The notes beneath the pieces were generated by a model. The model did not search any database. It had not been told where the DNA came from and worked only from the letters and a program-made list of their open reading frames with translations. DNA of 50,000 nucleotides. Origin: Isochrysis galbana. Taxonomy: Eukaryota; Haptophyta; Isochrysidales; Isochrysidaceae. Location of the stretch: assembly GCA_018136815.1 (NCBI GenBank), contig JADDIW010000136.1, positions 1 to 50,000 on the forward strand. Direction: 5' to 3'. A program made the position numbers and the translations under genes. This document shows positions 42,148-50,000 of this stretch, one piece after another (position 1 is the first letter of the stretch; the number at the start of each line of letters is the position of its first letter).

Positions 42148-44163
42148 ATGTCTGCCTTGACGGCGCCGCGAGGAACCATTTTCCCTGCAGGCGACGCTAT
42201 CACCACAAAACACAGACCTCCGAGATCTACGCTGTGGACGAGCCCACTCAAGGTGGTGCCTTCCGCCAATTCAGGCCGGATGAGTCATGCTGATGAGGCC
42301 ACTCAGGAGCTCTTCAAGGCGGGGGACAGCACGAAACGACGGATCAACGCCCTCCGGCTGCTGTCGCCCTTTGGAGCATATTTGCAAGAACACGAACTCC
42401 TCGCGTTGGTCAAGTCTTGCTCCATCGTCTCAGTGCGCTGCGGCCAACAGTTGGCCGAGTCACCATTTTACATCCTCATCACCGGACGTGTTGCAGTGAA
42501 TGATATTGCGAGCGGCGAGACGGTGTGCGTGAAGCACCAGGGCAGCTTTTTCACGCGCAGGGTAGGCCTTGGACAGATAACAGATGATACTGCCGTCTCC
42601 ATCACCACCGTCATCGTCGGGGCCGACTGGTGCCAGGTGCTCCTCGTGACCTCTTGCTACTTGCTGAGCAAATTCTACGCTGATGTCAGCAGTGTCGGGA
42701 AGGAGGCTTTCCTTGACATATGCTCATCCAACATTGGGACGCAGCTCAATCAGGTCCCGTTTATCAGAAAGGCTGGTCTCCAGCCCCGCGATCTTGTCCA
42801 GCTGGGTGAGATGTGCTCTTACCTTGCAGTGCCGGCGTGGACCGAAATCTTTCGAGAGGGTGACGAGGCGACGAGTTTCTACATCATCTTAAGGGGTAAG
42901 GTAGGTGCCATGGTGAACGAGAATCAGCTCTCGATCGAGGCGACCCCTGCAAGTGATGTGGAGGTTGAGTCGGGAGTCCGTCGTGGTGGCGAAACGTTTG
43001 GAGTAGCGGCTCTAGTCTACAATGCACCGACGCGCAAGTACAGTATGCAGGCCAAGGAAACAAGCTTAATGCTAGTCATCTCGCGCGACAACTTTAGCCG
43101 GTTTCTCGACAAGAGCCCCGCGCTGCGCGAATCGCTCCTTACTTCGACGCGCGCCTTCCTTATCGAAAGGCACGCGGCGTATAAGCACTCGATCTTTCAT
43201 GGATCGAGCAATGCAATAATGTCGCAGGCCACTCAAGCGTCAAAATTTGTCAGCTACGCGGCCGGTGGTGTCGTCTATCGACGTGGGGATATGCCTCTCG
43301 CCTTTTACATTGTCGCTCACGGAGCTGTACACATGGCCTACGGGGACGACGGTAAGAGCTCTGCCAGCGATGAAGAACGTCTTCCAGGACAACATTTTGG
43401 CGAGCACGGGATCTTGCTTCAGAACAAGCCTTGCATCGCGACGGTCACATGCACCGAGGACACTACTTTACTCGTGCTTGAGGTGGATGTGTTTAACCAA
43501 ATCTTCCGCTCGAAGATTTTCGAGCTGCAAATTCAATTGCTCCTCCGGCTACTAGGCCGCGAATCTCCAGTATCCACCGGCATGTTTCATCCTGCGAGCC
43601 ATGTTGCCTTCATTGACTATGCGCTGCAGCGGCTCGGCTCGAGCGGGCTTCCGGTGCACGTGTTCAATGCCATACAAGATTTCTTGGTGAAGGAGAAGGC
43701 AGCGCGCGACGCAGCGGCACCGTTGAAGCCCGCAACGCGCGAGTTGATACACCATCATCTACGGTGCGAGTTAGCAAACATTCTCCGAGATATCGGCAGG
43801 ATGCTCCACAAAGGCAGCAGGCCGAGCGATCACAACGGTAGCAACTTGACGGCGCGGTTGAGCCACGCCCTTGAGCAGGTAAAGACGCGACTCTACTCCT
43901 CGCCAGAAGACCAGCGAGAGATGCTCGCTGTGCAATTACTTAGCGCTGTCGACCGCGAAGTGCGGGCGATACTGCAGCACTTGTGGCCCTCTTTTGTTCA
44001 CAGCCCTGCTTTCGAAGAGGTGCTTGAGCAGATCGGCGCGTTCGAAGATGTTGCAAGGAAGCGAGTCGAGCCGTCCGAATTCGAGTTCATCATGCGCGAG
44101 GCAGAAAGTCGGTTGCGTGAACATGGAGCCCTACGCTTGCGTACTTCCTATAACTTCAACTAG
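42148..44163 (+). CDS. Protein with three cyclic-nucleotide-binding-like domains
   Basis: 671 residues, single exon, ATG shortly after a CT tract. CNB-like folds at about 67-180, 201-325 and 365-460. Domain 2 has EIFREGDEATSFYIILRGKV and FGVAALVYNAPTRKY; domain 3 has VVYRRGDMPLAFYIVAHGAV and FGEHGILLQNKPCIATV. The phosphate-binding cassette is altered. In domain 2 the conserved Glu is Val286 and the Arg position is Thr295. In domain 3 Glu419 is kept but the Arg is Cys429. Domain 1 lacks a recognisable cassette. After 478 comes a helical region that could be RGS-like (HPASHVAFIDYALQRLG), then further helices. No kinase or channel segment, so it resembles a PKA-R-like scaffold without nucleotide-binding Arg. 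Ligand unknown. Confidence 0.82.
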   Translation: MSALTAPRGTIFPAGDAITTKHRPPRSTLWTSPLKVVPSANSGRMSHADEATQELFKAGDSTKRRINALRLLSPFGAYLQEHELLALVKSCSIVSVRCGQQLAESPFYILITGRVAVNDIASGETVCVKHQGSFFTRRVGLGQITDDTAVSITTVIVGADWCQVLLVTSCYLLSKFYADVSSVGKEAFLDICSSNIGTQLNQVPFIRKAGLQPRDLVQLGEMCSYLAVPAWTEIFREGDEATSFYIILRGKVGAMVNENQLSIEATPASDVEVESGVRRGGETFGVAALVYNAPTRKYSMQAKETSLMLVISRDNFSRFLDKSPALRESLLTSTRAFLIERHAAYKHSIFHGSSNAIMSQATQASKFVSYAAGGVVYRRGDMPLAFYIVAHGAVHMAYGDDGKSSASDEERLPGQHFGEHGILLQNKPCIATVTCTEDTTLLVLEVDVFNQIFRSKIFELQIQLLLRLLGRESPVSTGMFHPASHVAFIDYALQRLGSSGLPVHVFNAIQDFLVKEKAARDAAAPLKPATRELIHHHLRCELANILRDIGRMLHKGSRPSDHNGSNLTARLSHALEQVKTRLYSSPEDQREMLAVQLLSAVDREVRAILQHLWPSFVHSPAFEEVLEQIGAFEDVARKRVEPSEFEFIMREAESRLREHGALRLRTSYNFN

Positions 44164-45035
44164 TGCATCACATTCCCCAAGGCTAGAAGTGATTAGCCCG
44201 CGGTCATCACGTCAAAGCTGAGGCGTCAGGTGGTACGTCAGGTAAGGTCGCGTTCCGTCGAAAGAGGACTAGATAATTATATTTTCAGAAATTCCATTAA
44301 ATATCTATGAGCTATTTTTGTTTTATTTTGTAGTGAAACTGGCATGAGGTCGAGGTCGAGGTTGATTTTATTTTCATTGAATTATATTTTTCATTTTGCA
44401 CATTGACCAATGACTTCTACATTAAGAATCGGCACATAGCAAAATATAGGACTCAGCAGTAAGCAGACGTCACTGTGTACCTTCTCTCGTTTGGGCCCAT
44501 TACCCATTACAGATGGTGCCCTCCGCACCCCCTACTCAATGACCGGGCTACCTTTTGCTGCAGGGCAAGTACTCGCCTATATCCGCGTCGAATATGGGAC
44601 GGACTCGATATGAGCCATCGAATGTCCACATCCACATTTTCATTTTATATACAGACGAATATATTTTCATGGTAAGTAGTAGTAAGACGAGGAGCGTGGA
44701 AGAGGAACTACGATCTACGCAGCGCAAGGCATGCATCGAATGCAAGTGGGCATGCAACCAGCTGCCACGCAAGCGCAAGCTACCCAACACGTAACATCCG
44801 CATACATATGTCTCCCATCATCCCTAACCTCACGTACATGCATGCACATCTGCCCATATGTATCACATTGCATGAGGCGCAGCCGCTATCCTTCTCAGAC
44901 TGAGCGGTGTCGTTCGCTTGGCGAGATTTTCGCAGTAAAAAGAAGTTAGTGGCACGAATAGAGGACGAACATGCCGTGCGAGCGTACGGCAAGGGGCAAG
45001 TTCACGATGCAAAGCTCACATTCAATGCCTTCGTC
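44164..45035. repeat. Repeat-derived spacer between convergent genes
   Basis: 44250-44270 (CGCGTTCCGTCGAAAGAGGA) belongs to the family at 953, 1185 and 19797. 44505-44550 matches 29725-29775, and 44583-44628 matches 5876-5922. Several dispersed repeats are packed into 400 bp between the convergent CNB and phosphatase genes. No coding sequence. Confidence 0.7.
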
Positions 45036-46544
45036 TCACATGACAGAGCAGACAGTGCTTTGTGTGGTTGTTACCTCATCGCTTGCTGAACTCCGTCTCC
45101 GCCGTTCCCGTGCCCTTTCCTCGCTCGTCAAAATGGGCACACCCTCCTTGTACATGACCACCAAGTGCGCCAAGACGGGGCGGTGGTCGGATGTGCGCAA
45201 CGCGTCGCAGGCCGCATACCGAATAGCACGGACATGACCCGGCTTGCGTGAGCGGAACAGTATGCGGTCAGTATACGCGGGGATTCGGCATTTTTCGGAC
45301 GTGTCGTACACATCACTATCTTTGTCGTACTTGTACGTTGGTCGGAAGGTGATAGGTGCCTCTTCAAAGCCGACGAAGACATGGCCAGCTCTACGTTCTT
45401 GGTTCAGCTGGTCGTTGGCAAGCAAAACTTCGCACATGCTCCGCCAGTGTGACTCTTCCCCCTGCCAGTCTGCTTCCATTCGCCTAGAAGCCGTTGCCGG
45501 CGCCAGCAATTTGTCTACAACGGCACGATTCCCTTGGATGCGATAGTTCAAATCCCCCAGCCAGATGCAGACGTCGAATGCAGTACTTGAGACAGGCAGA
45601 TCTTCCACACTATCCACGCTCTTGAAGGACGTGAGAGGTGGTGCGGCCACGCTGTCCCTCTCCCCTGCAATGAGCACGCTGGGAGGCCGTAGTGACATCT
45701 GCGAATCGATGCGCAAATAGTCAGAGTTTCGCTGGTCCACCGCGTTCTGGTGGGCGGCGAGGTGCGAGTTTATCAGTAGCAAGGAGGTCTGACCGACTGT
45801 CAGGGAAATGCCGACACCTCCCTTGTTGCCTAGAGTATTGGCAATGCCGGTAGCAACCTGAGCCGTTCGAACGCACCCAATGGAATCCATCAACGAACGG
45901 CGTGCAAACAGCGCGAGATGGATGGCTGCAAGTGTGTTTGTTGCCACACAAACGTATCCGTCGCCCAGCGTCTCCCGAAGCTTCATCTCCCACTTTGCCT
46001 TTGATGGCAAAAGAAGTGACATCTCAATGGACCGACATGCTTCCTGCGTCCCGACGACGTACAAATCATACCGGTCCTCGCCCCCACCGAGCCATGGGCT
46101 CAAGTCCTCGGGCGGATCCTTCCCGTGCATGTTCCATGTGCCGACAAAGATTCTGAGCGTCGCGAACTCGTCCTCCGCCTCGTCTGTGGTGGGCGCCAAT
46201 GACAGGCATGAGGCTGGCTTTGCCCCGTCGGCGTCCTTTGCCGAGTTGTCGTTGGTGTCTGTGCGGGCTGCCGCCGACAGGCGCGAGACGGGCCTCGCAG
46301 CGTCAGCCGGCGTCATCTTCCGGAGTGGAGGCTCCACTGCTGTGGAAGACGAGCGTGTGGGCCCGGCAGCCGGCGGAATGGGAGGGAGCGCAGAGTGCGT
46401 GGAGGACGAGCTCGTGCGAGTTGGTTGCGGCAGTGGTGCGAGAGAGAAGGGCATGCCCGCGAGACTGTTACGCGAAGCGGGCCGCGTCAAGTCTGTGGCT
46501 GGGTAGGCGGGCACCACCTTGGACGACCTGCTCGGGCGGCGCAT
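45036..46544 (-). CDS. Inositol polyphosphate 5-phosphatase with C-terminal CaaX box
   Basis: 502 residues from the ATG at 46544. The frame is open upstream to 46868 through a G/A-rich repeat, giving an artefactual Gly-rich leader. The catalytic IPPc domain spans about 128-465 with all signatures: FVGTWNM (133), GTQEA (165), NTLGNKGG (236), INSHLAAHQ (258), WLGDLNYRI (328), FRPTYKYD (400), KCRIPAYTDRILFRS (418) and SDHRP (452). These enzymes remove the 5-phosphate from PI(4,5)P2, PI(3,4,5)P3 or soluble inositol phosphates using Mg. The last four residues, Cys-Ser-Val-Met, are a CaaX prenylation box. With Met last, farnesylation is expected, anchoring the enzyme to membranes like INPP5E or INPP5A. 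Residues 1-125 are disordered (Ser/Pro/Ala). No SAC, RhoGAP or SH2 domain is present. Confidence 0.93.
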   Translation of the reverse strand: MRRPSRSSKVVPAYPATDLTRPASRNSLAGMPFSLAPLPQPTRTSSSSTHSALPPIPPAAGPTRSSSTAVEPPLRKMTPADAARPVSRLSAAARTDTNDNSAKDADGAKPASCLSLAPTTDEAEDEFATLRIFVGTWNMHGKDPPEDLSPWLGGGEDRYDLYVVGTQEACRSIEMSLLLPSKAKWEMKLRETLGDGYVCVATNTLAAIHLALFARRSLMDSIGCVRTAQVATGIANTLGNKGGVGISLTVGQTSLLLINSHLAAHQNAVDQRNSDYLRIDSQMSLRPPSVLIAGERDSVAAPPLTSFKSVDSVEDLPVSSTAFDVCIWLGDLNYRIQGNRAVVDKLLAPATASRRMEADWQGEESHWRSMCEVLLANDQLNQERRAGHVFVGFEEAPITFRPTYKYDKDSDVYDTSEKCRIPAYTDRILFRSRKPGHVRAIRYAACDALRTSDHRPVLAHLVVMYKEGVPILTSEERARERRRRSSASDEVTTTQSTVCSVM

Positions 46545-46915
46545 CGGGGCTCTCTGTCTCAACTCGCTCTCCGCCCAGACGGGAGAAGGGACCGCAGCCC
46601 TAGCCTCTCTCCTCCTCCCCTCTTTCCCTCTGTCTCCACTCCCCCCTCCCCCCCCCCCTCCCCCTTCTCCTCTCTCCCTCTCCCCTTCCTCCCCGCCACA
46701 GCCCCCCTCCCTTGTCCCCCGTCCCTCAGTTCCCACCCCCCACCCTCCGCTCCAACCCTCTCGCGCAAGTCGACCCGAACGGCAAGAGAGCCGGGCGGTT
46801 CCCCTCTCTCCCTCCCCCGTCCCGCCGCCATCCATCCCACCTCCCCAGCTTGAGTAAAGTATCTCCAAAACCCATCAGGTTGTTTCTCTCTCACTCCTTC
46901 TACCCCCCCCCCCCC

Positions 46916-47010
<95 letters not shown>

Positions 47011-47351
47011 TCCCCCCCCCCGCCCCAAATTTCCCCTTTTTTCACCCAATTTCCCCTTTTCCACCACCGCTTTGCCCCCCCCCCCCCCCCGAACCAGCCT
47101 TTTCCCCTCTTCCTCGTAGATTCACAAGACTACGTTGCCAGTTTAACTCTTTACTCTTTACTGGCGAAGCAGCCAAATAAATAATGTCAAATGTCAAATC
47201 GGCCATTTCAAATGGCTGCTTCCCACCGCATTTTGTGCTACCACTTGTGACTACCTCCTCCGCTGGCGGCCTCCAGGGACATTCGGGGGTCGCAGTCTGA
47301 TCGACAGGTGCAGCCACTTGCCACTTGGGTGGGATTGGGTGAGCCCCCACG
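46545..47351. promoter_or_regulatory. Extreme pyrimidine tract upstream of the 5-phosphatase
   Basis: 46600-47090 is almost pure C/T on the plus strand, including (CT)n, a C run of about 28 (46962-46989), another (CT)n and a further C run (about 47077-47090). It is purine-rich in the sense direction of the minus-strand gene. Mirror symmetry makes triplex (H-DNA) formation plausible. Assembly errors in run length are likely. 47100-47351 has no gene. Confidence 0.5.
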
Positions 47352-47448
47352 GTGTCTTGGCTCTTCGCGCTCATTGAGACGCGTGATTCGAAGTTCTCTT
47401 CCTCTTACCGGCTATGCAAAATCTCCACTCAACTGAATTTCATCATCG

Positions 47449-47933
47449 CAGCCATCAAGGGCCTGCCACATGTGAATTTTCGAGTGTGTCCCCTCCCAAA
47501 ACTCGTGGAAACCATTCTGCAAATCGTGTTTACCAACCTGCTCGGCGAATCTGTAGCCATCCGCAAGTGGAGGCTAACCGGGGGCATGGCGTCGATGGGG
47601 CTCACGACGGACGAGGCCGAGTTGGAGGATGCCTGTCGCCAGGCGTTGCGCACCATGCGCAGGGATCACAAGATTCCGTGCCCATTTTCGCCGATCGGGC
47701 AGAGAGCTCTCGTCGTTGGTGGCCGCCTCCCAGAGATGGTGGCGTGCCTGGACAACGCCATCTGCAGGGGCAGTGGCTTCAACTTCAACTCGTGGGCTGC
47801 ATTTAAGGCCCACGTGCAGAACGCCGCCAAAGCTGATGACGAGTGCCACATGATCCTTTGGCGGTGCATGGAAGCAGAGTGGCAAAGGCCCACGTGCAGA
47901 ACGCCGCCAAAGCTGATGACGAGTGCCACATGA
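47449..47933 (+). pseudogene. Unrecognised coding fragment broken by an 80-bp tandem duplication
   Basis: A frame with host-like codon bias starts after the acceptor-like CATCATCGCAG at 47448 and runs through LPHVNFRVCPLPKLVE, GGMASMGLTTDEAELEDAC and DDECHMILWRCMEAEW. An 80-bp direct duplication (47805-47884 and 47885-47964) then shifts the frame by two, so the end (after EWQ) is spurious. No family recognised. No convincing start codon or upstream exon was found. A dispersed repeat follows at once, so it may be a captured or element-borne gene piece. Confidence 0.4.
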
Positions 47934-47964
47934 TCCTTTGGCGGTGCATGGAAGCAGAGTGGCA
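47805..47964 (+). repeat. 80-bp perfect tandem duplication
   Basis: AAGGCCCACGTGCAGAACGC and the next 60 bases occur twice in direct tandem, apparently identical, so the duplication is recent (or an assembly artefact). Confidence 0.9.
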
Positions 47965-47980
47965 ACCTGCTCGCCCTACC

Positions 47981-48347
47981 CCCACCCTGCTCGCGAGAGC
48001 TCTAGGCTCTGCATGGCCACCATCTCCAGGCCATTCTTCGCGGCCGATCGCGGGCGATCGGACGTCGCAGAAGCTCCGCGTTTCTAATAGTGATGCGCCC
48101 CACATTCACCACTCTGATTCCCTCCCGTGAGCGCCCGCCTCAATCTCCCAAAATAGACCGCCACGCGCGGGGGATGGGGAAGGGAGGGGGGTCCCTCACC
48201 GACGCCATTGCCCTTCGTGGGGCGGGAGGGGGTCGTTCGGAGGGGGCAGGGAATTGCCGGGGCAGGTAGGGGGGGGACCTTGCGGAATCCTTGGACACCC
48301 AGGGGAGGTCGAAAATAGTGGTTAAAAAGAGTGAGTGACCGGGCTAC
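47981..48347. repeat. Dispersed 360-bp repeat, copy 2
   Basis: Counterpart of 20095-20460 in the same orientation with few differences (an 8-bp gap in CATACTACATTCACC and small indels in the G-rich middle). Ends at GAGTGAGTGACCGGGCTAC. Confidence 0.8.
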
Positions 48348-48508
48348 CAGTGCTCTTATCTCGTGACAGCATGCTCAACATACCGTGCATAGCCTCCCTT
48401 CTCCTTTCCTTCGGCCACCGTCACTCCTCGATGTGCTTCCGCGCTCGACCCATGTGCTCGCCCAGACAAAGCAGATCACTCCCGTTTACGCAATCACCCC
48501 TGTCCACT

Positions 48509-49589
48509 TCATGCCTTGCCTCGAGCTTGGCGTTTTGCGTCTTGTTTCGCAATTGCAGCCTTGACGCCGGGAAAGTCGTAGTCAATGCCTGCCTCCGTGA
48601 TTTTACGTCGCTTGCGTGACTCCTTCTTCAGGAGCTTCTTCCGGTGTGACTCCTCCTCCTCGGCACTCCTCTTCTGCAAGCGTGTGAAAAGAGGGCGTTA
48701 GCGTCGGGATCGATCGGACGCCACCTCGTGAACGGGAGGGGGAGAGAGGATCCCAGAGACTTGCACTAGCCCAAATGCGATGGAACCGATCGGTGTGAGA
48801 CGCTGAAGTGTGATACAATGAGCTGAGAGGCGCATTGAGTGAACTGAGCAGCATAATGGCGCGCTGGACACCTGGTTGTGTCTCTCTCGCTCTACGGCAA
48901 CCCAGTCGATCTTGCGGAAAGGTTTGTCCGAATTCTTGAAGGTATTTGGGTGCACCTCATCCGGTGGGACCACTTGGCATACGAGAATCTTGCTGAACAT
49001 GAGGTATCCATTCATTGCCTTAGCGACGATGTTCGCCACCTCCTTATGCGCAAACTCGATGAAGGCGTAGTGCTTCGAGTTGCCCGTCTGGGCGCAAATG
49101 GGAAGAGCGCGCGCTGTCGGTGAGGGGGTGTGCGTGGCTGTTGGCATGCCATGACTTGGGCCACAGGGAAGAGAAAGGGGAACACACCTTCCGATTCCGC
49201 GCGAGGTGAATGCGGTTGACTACGCCAAACTGCGAGAAGAAGCCTTTCATCTGCTCCTCGTAGAACCCATGCGGGATGTGGCCAAGGTAGACGACCGCTC
49301 CCGTGCTTCCGCTGCTGAGCTTCTGCTTGCGAATCTGCCGCGTGATCGTAGAGGAAGTCGCCTCGTCCACGGCCATCTCGAGTGTCTCAGCCACCCCGCC
49401 CACGCCTGCCCCCACGCCCGCGCCCACTACGAGCTCCTCCTTCTCCTCCTTATCCTTCTTCTCCTCCTTCTTCTCCTTCTTCTTCTTGCTCTTCTCACCA
49501 CTCTTGCTGCTCTCCTTGCGTGTCTCGCCGCTCGCGACGCTGGGAATGCTGCGCCGCAGCTTCTTCGCGCCGCCTTGACCACCCGCCAT
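48509..49589 (-). CDS. NIFK: NIFK/Nop15-type nucleolar RRM protein
   Basis: Three exons: 49589-49188, 49087-48872 and 48673-48509, with introns of 100 and 198 bp (GT-AG, phase 0), giving 260 residues. Residues 30-55 are a Lys/Glu-rich nucleolar-type stretch. The single RRM (about 98-175) has RNP2 VVYLGHIP and RNP1 KHYAFIEF. It is followed by the family-specific VPPDEVHPNTFK, and the tail ends with GIDYDFPG and a basic helix. In yeast Nop15 and human NIFK this protein binds pre-rRNA near ITS2 and is needed for 60S subunit assembly. The human Ki-67 FHA-binding segment is not evident. Start chosen because the ATG at 49589 follows the tract at 49615-49690 (purine-rich in the sense direction); upstream open frame is repeat-derived. 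Confidence 0.92.
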
Positions 49590-50000
49590 CCCCAATGAGC
49601 GAGCTCTACCTCTTCTCTGTCTTTCTTTCTCCCTCCCTCCGTCCCTCTCCGTCTCTCGCTCTCTCGCTCTCTCTCTCTCTCTCGTCCCCCCAGCCCGCGT
49701 GCACGTCTCCAGCTGGACGAGAAGATGGGTGAGAAGGGAGAAAGCAAGAATATTCAAAAAAAGGACGATTGTTCGAATAAATCGGATGGCGTTTCCCCAA
49801 ACTTTTCCGTAACCCCCACCGTCGTCGTAGGCAGGGGTACCGTACGGGAAGTGGAACTTCTCCCCCCAAGAAGTGAATATTCTGATTGAGGGCGAGGCCC
49901 CTCTATCCTGCCCAGAGAGACAGAGAGCAGGAGACGAGAGAGAGAGAGAGAGAGAGAGGCCGCCGGTCGCGTCGTCGCGTCGACGGATACATGCGCCCCT
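49590..50000. other. Upstream region of NIFK and window end
   Basis: (CT)n at about 49655-49684 directly precedes NIFK in antisense. (AG)n at about 49933-49958 is likely the leader of another gene beyond the window. No coding sequence recognised. Confidence 0.45.

Overview
This is nuclear DNA of a GC-rich eukaryote. The protein genes carry GT-AG introns of about 75-200 bp (many donors begin GTGCG), and GC-ending codons predominate. The gene content is eukaryotic: a PP6 regulatory subunit, a SUV39-type SET methyltransferase, RMI1, a NIFK/Nop15 ribosome-assembly factor, an inositol 5-phosphatase with a CaaX box and a mitochondrial inner-membrane peptidase. A DUF1997 protein with an N-terminal targeting leader suggests a photosynthetic host. 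Together with the repeat-rich, GC-rich style, this is most like a unicellular alga with a complex plastid, for example a haptophyte. That placement is inference and not proven by the window.

Layout. 1-1.8 kb: repeats and an unrecognised ORF. 1.8-4.3 kb: divergent DUF1997 (-) and RING-H2 (+) genes. 7.8-8.55 kb: a two-exon four-membrane-span protein (-). 9.3-13.3 kb: a nested transposon cluster (a 0.93 kb retroposon, a LINE remnant with a zinc-knuckle C-terminus split by a MITE that is itself hit by a 17-bp insertion, and inverted LINE fragments). 14.2-16.8 kb: PPP6R (SAPS) gene with four exons. 18.0-19.6 kb: a hAT-like element. 21.0-25.4 kb: SET-domain protein. 26.0-29.2 kb: a decayed DDE transposase gene carrying two clean insertions. 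30.07-30.9 kb: a conserved-looking unknown protein. 32.5-33.1 kb: IMP2-like peptidase (-). 34.1-37.8 kb: a second, larger hAT-like element with three smaller elements nested in it. 38.5-40.6 kb: RMI1. 42.1-44.2 kb: a protein with three cyclic-nucleotide-binding-like domains. 45.0-46.5 kb: 5-phosphatase (-). 47.4-48.0 kb: a broken ORF. 48.5-49.6 kb: NIFK/Nop15 (-).

The host genes are unrelated housekeeping and regulatory functions with no operon-like logic. What they share is a long polypurine/polypyrimidine tract just upstream of nearly every start codon, in either orientation. The mobile DNA is the most informative part. In three places, removing an inserted element plus one copy of its target-site duplication restores an older reading frame exactly, so the element boundaries can be fixed to the base. 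Several short retroposon-like insertions end in oligo(T), not oligo(A), and are flanked by 16-19 bp target duplications. This may be a little-described class of T-tailed retroposon.
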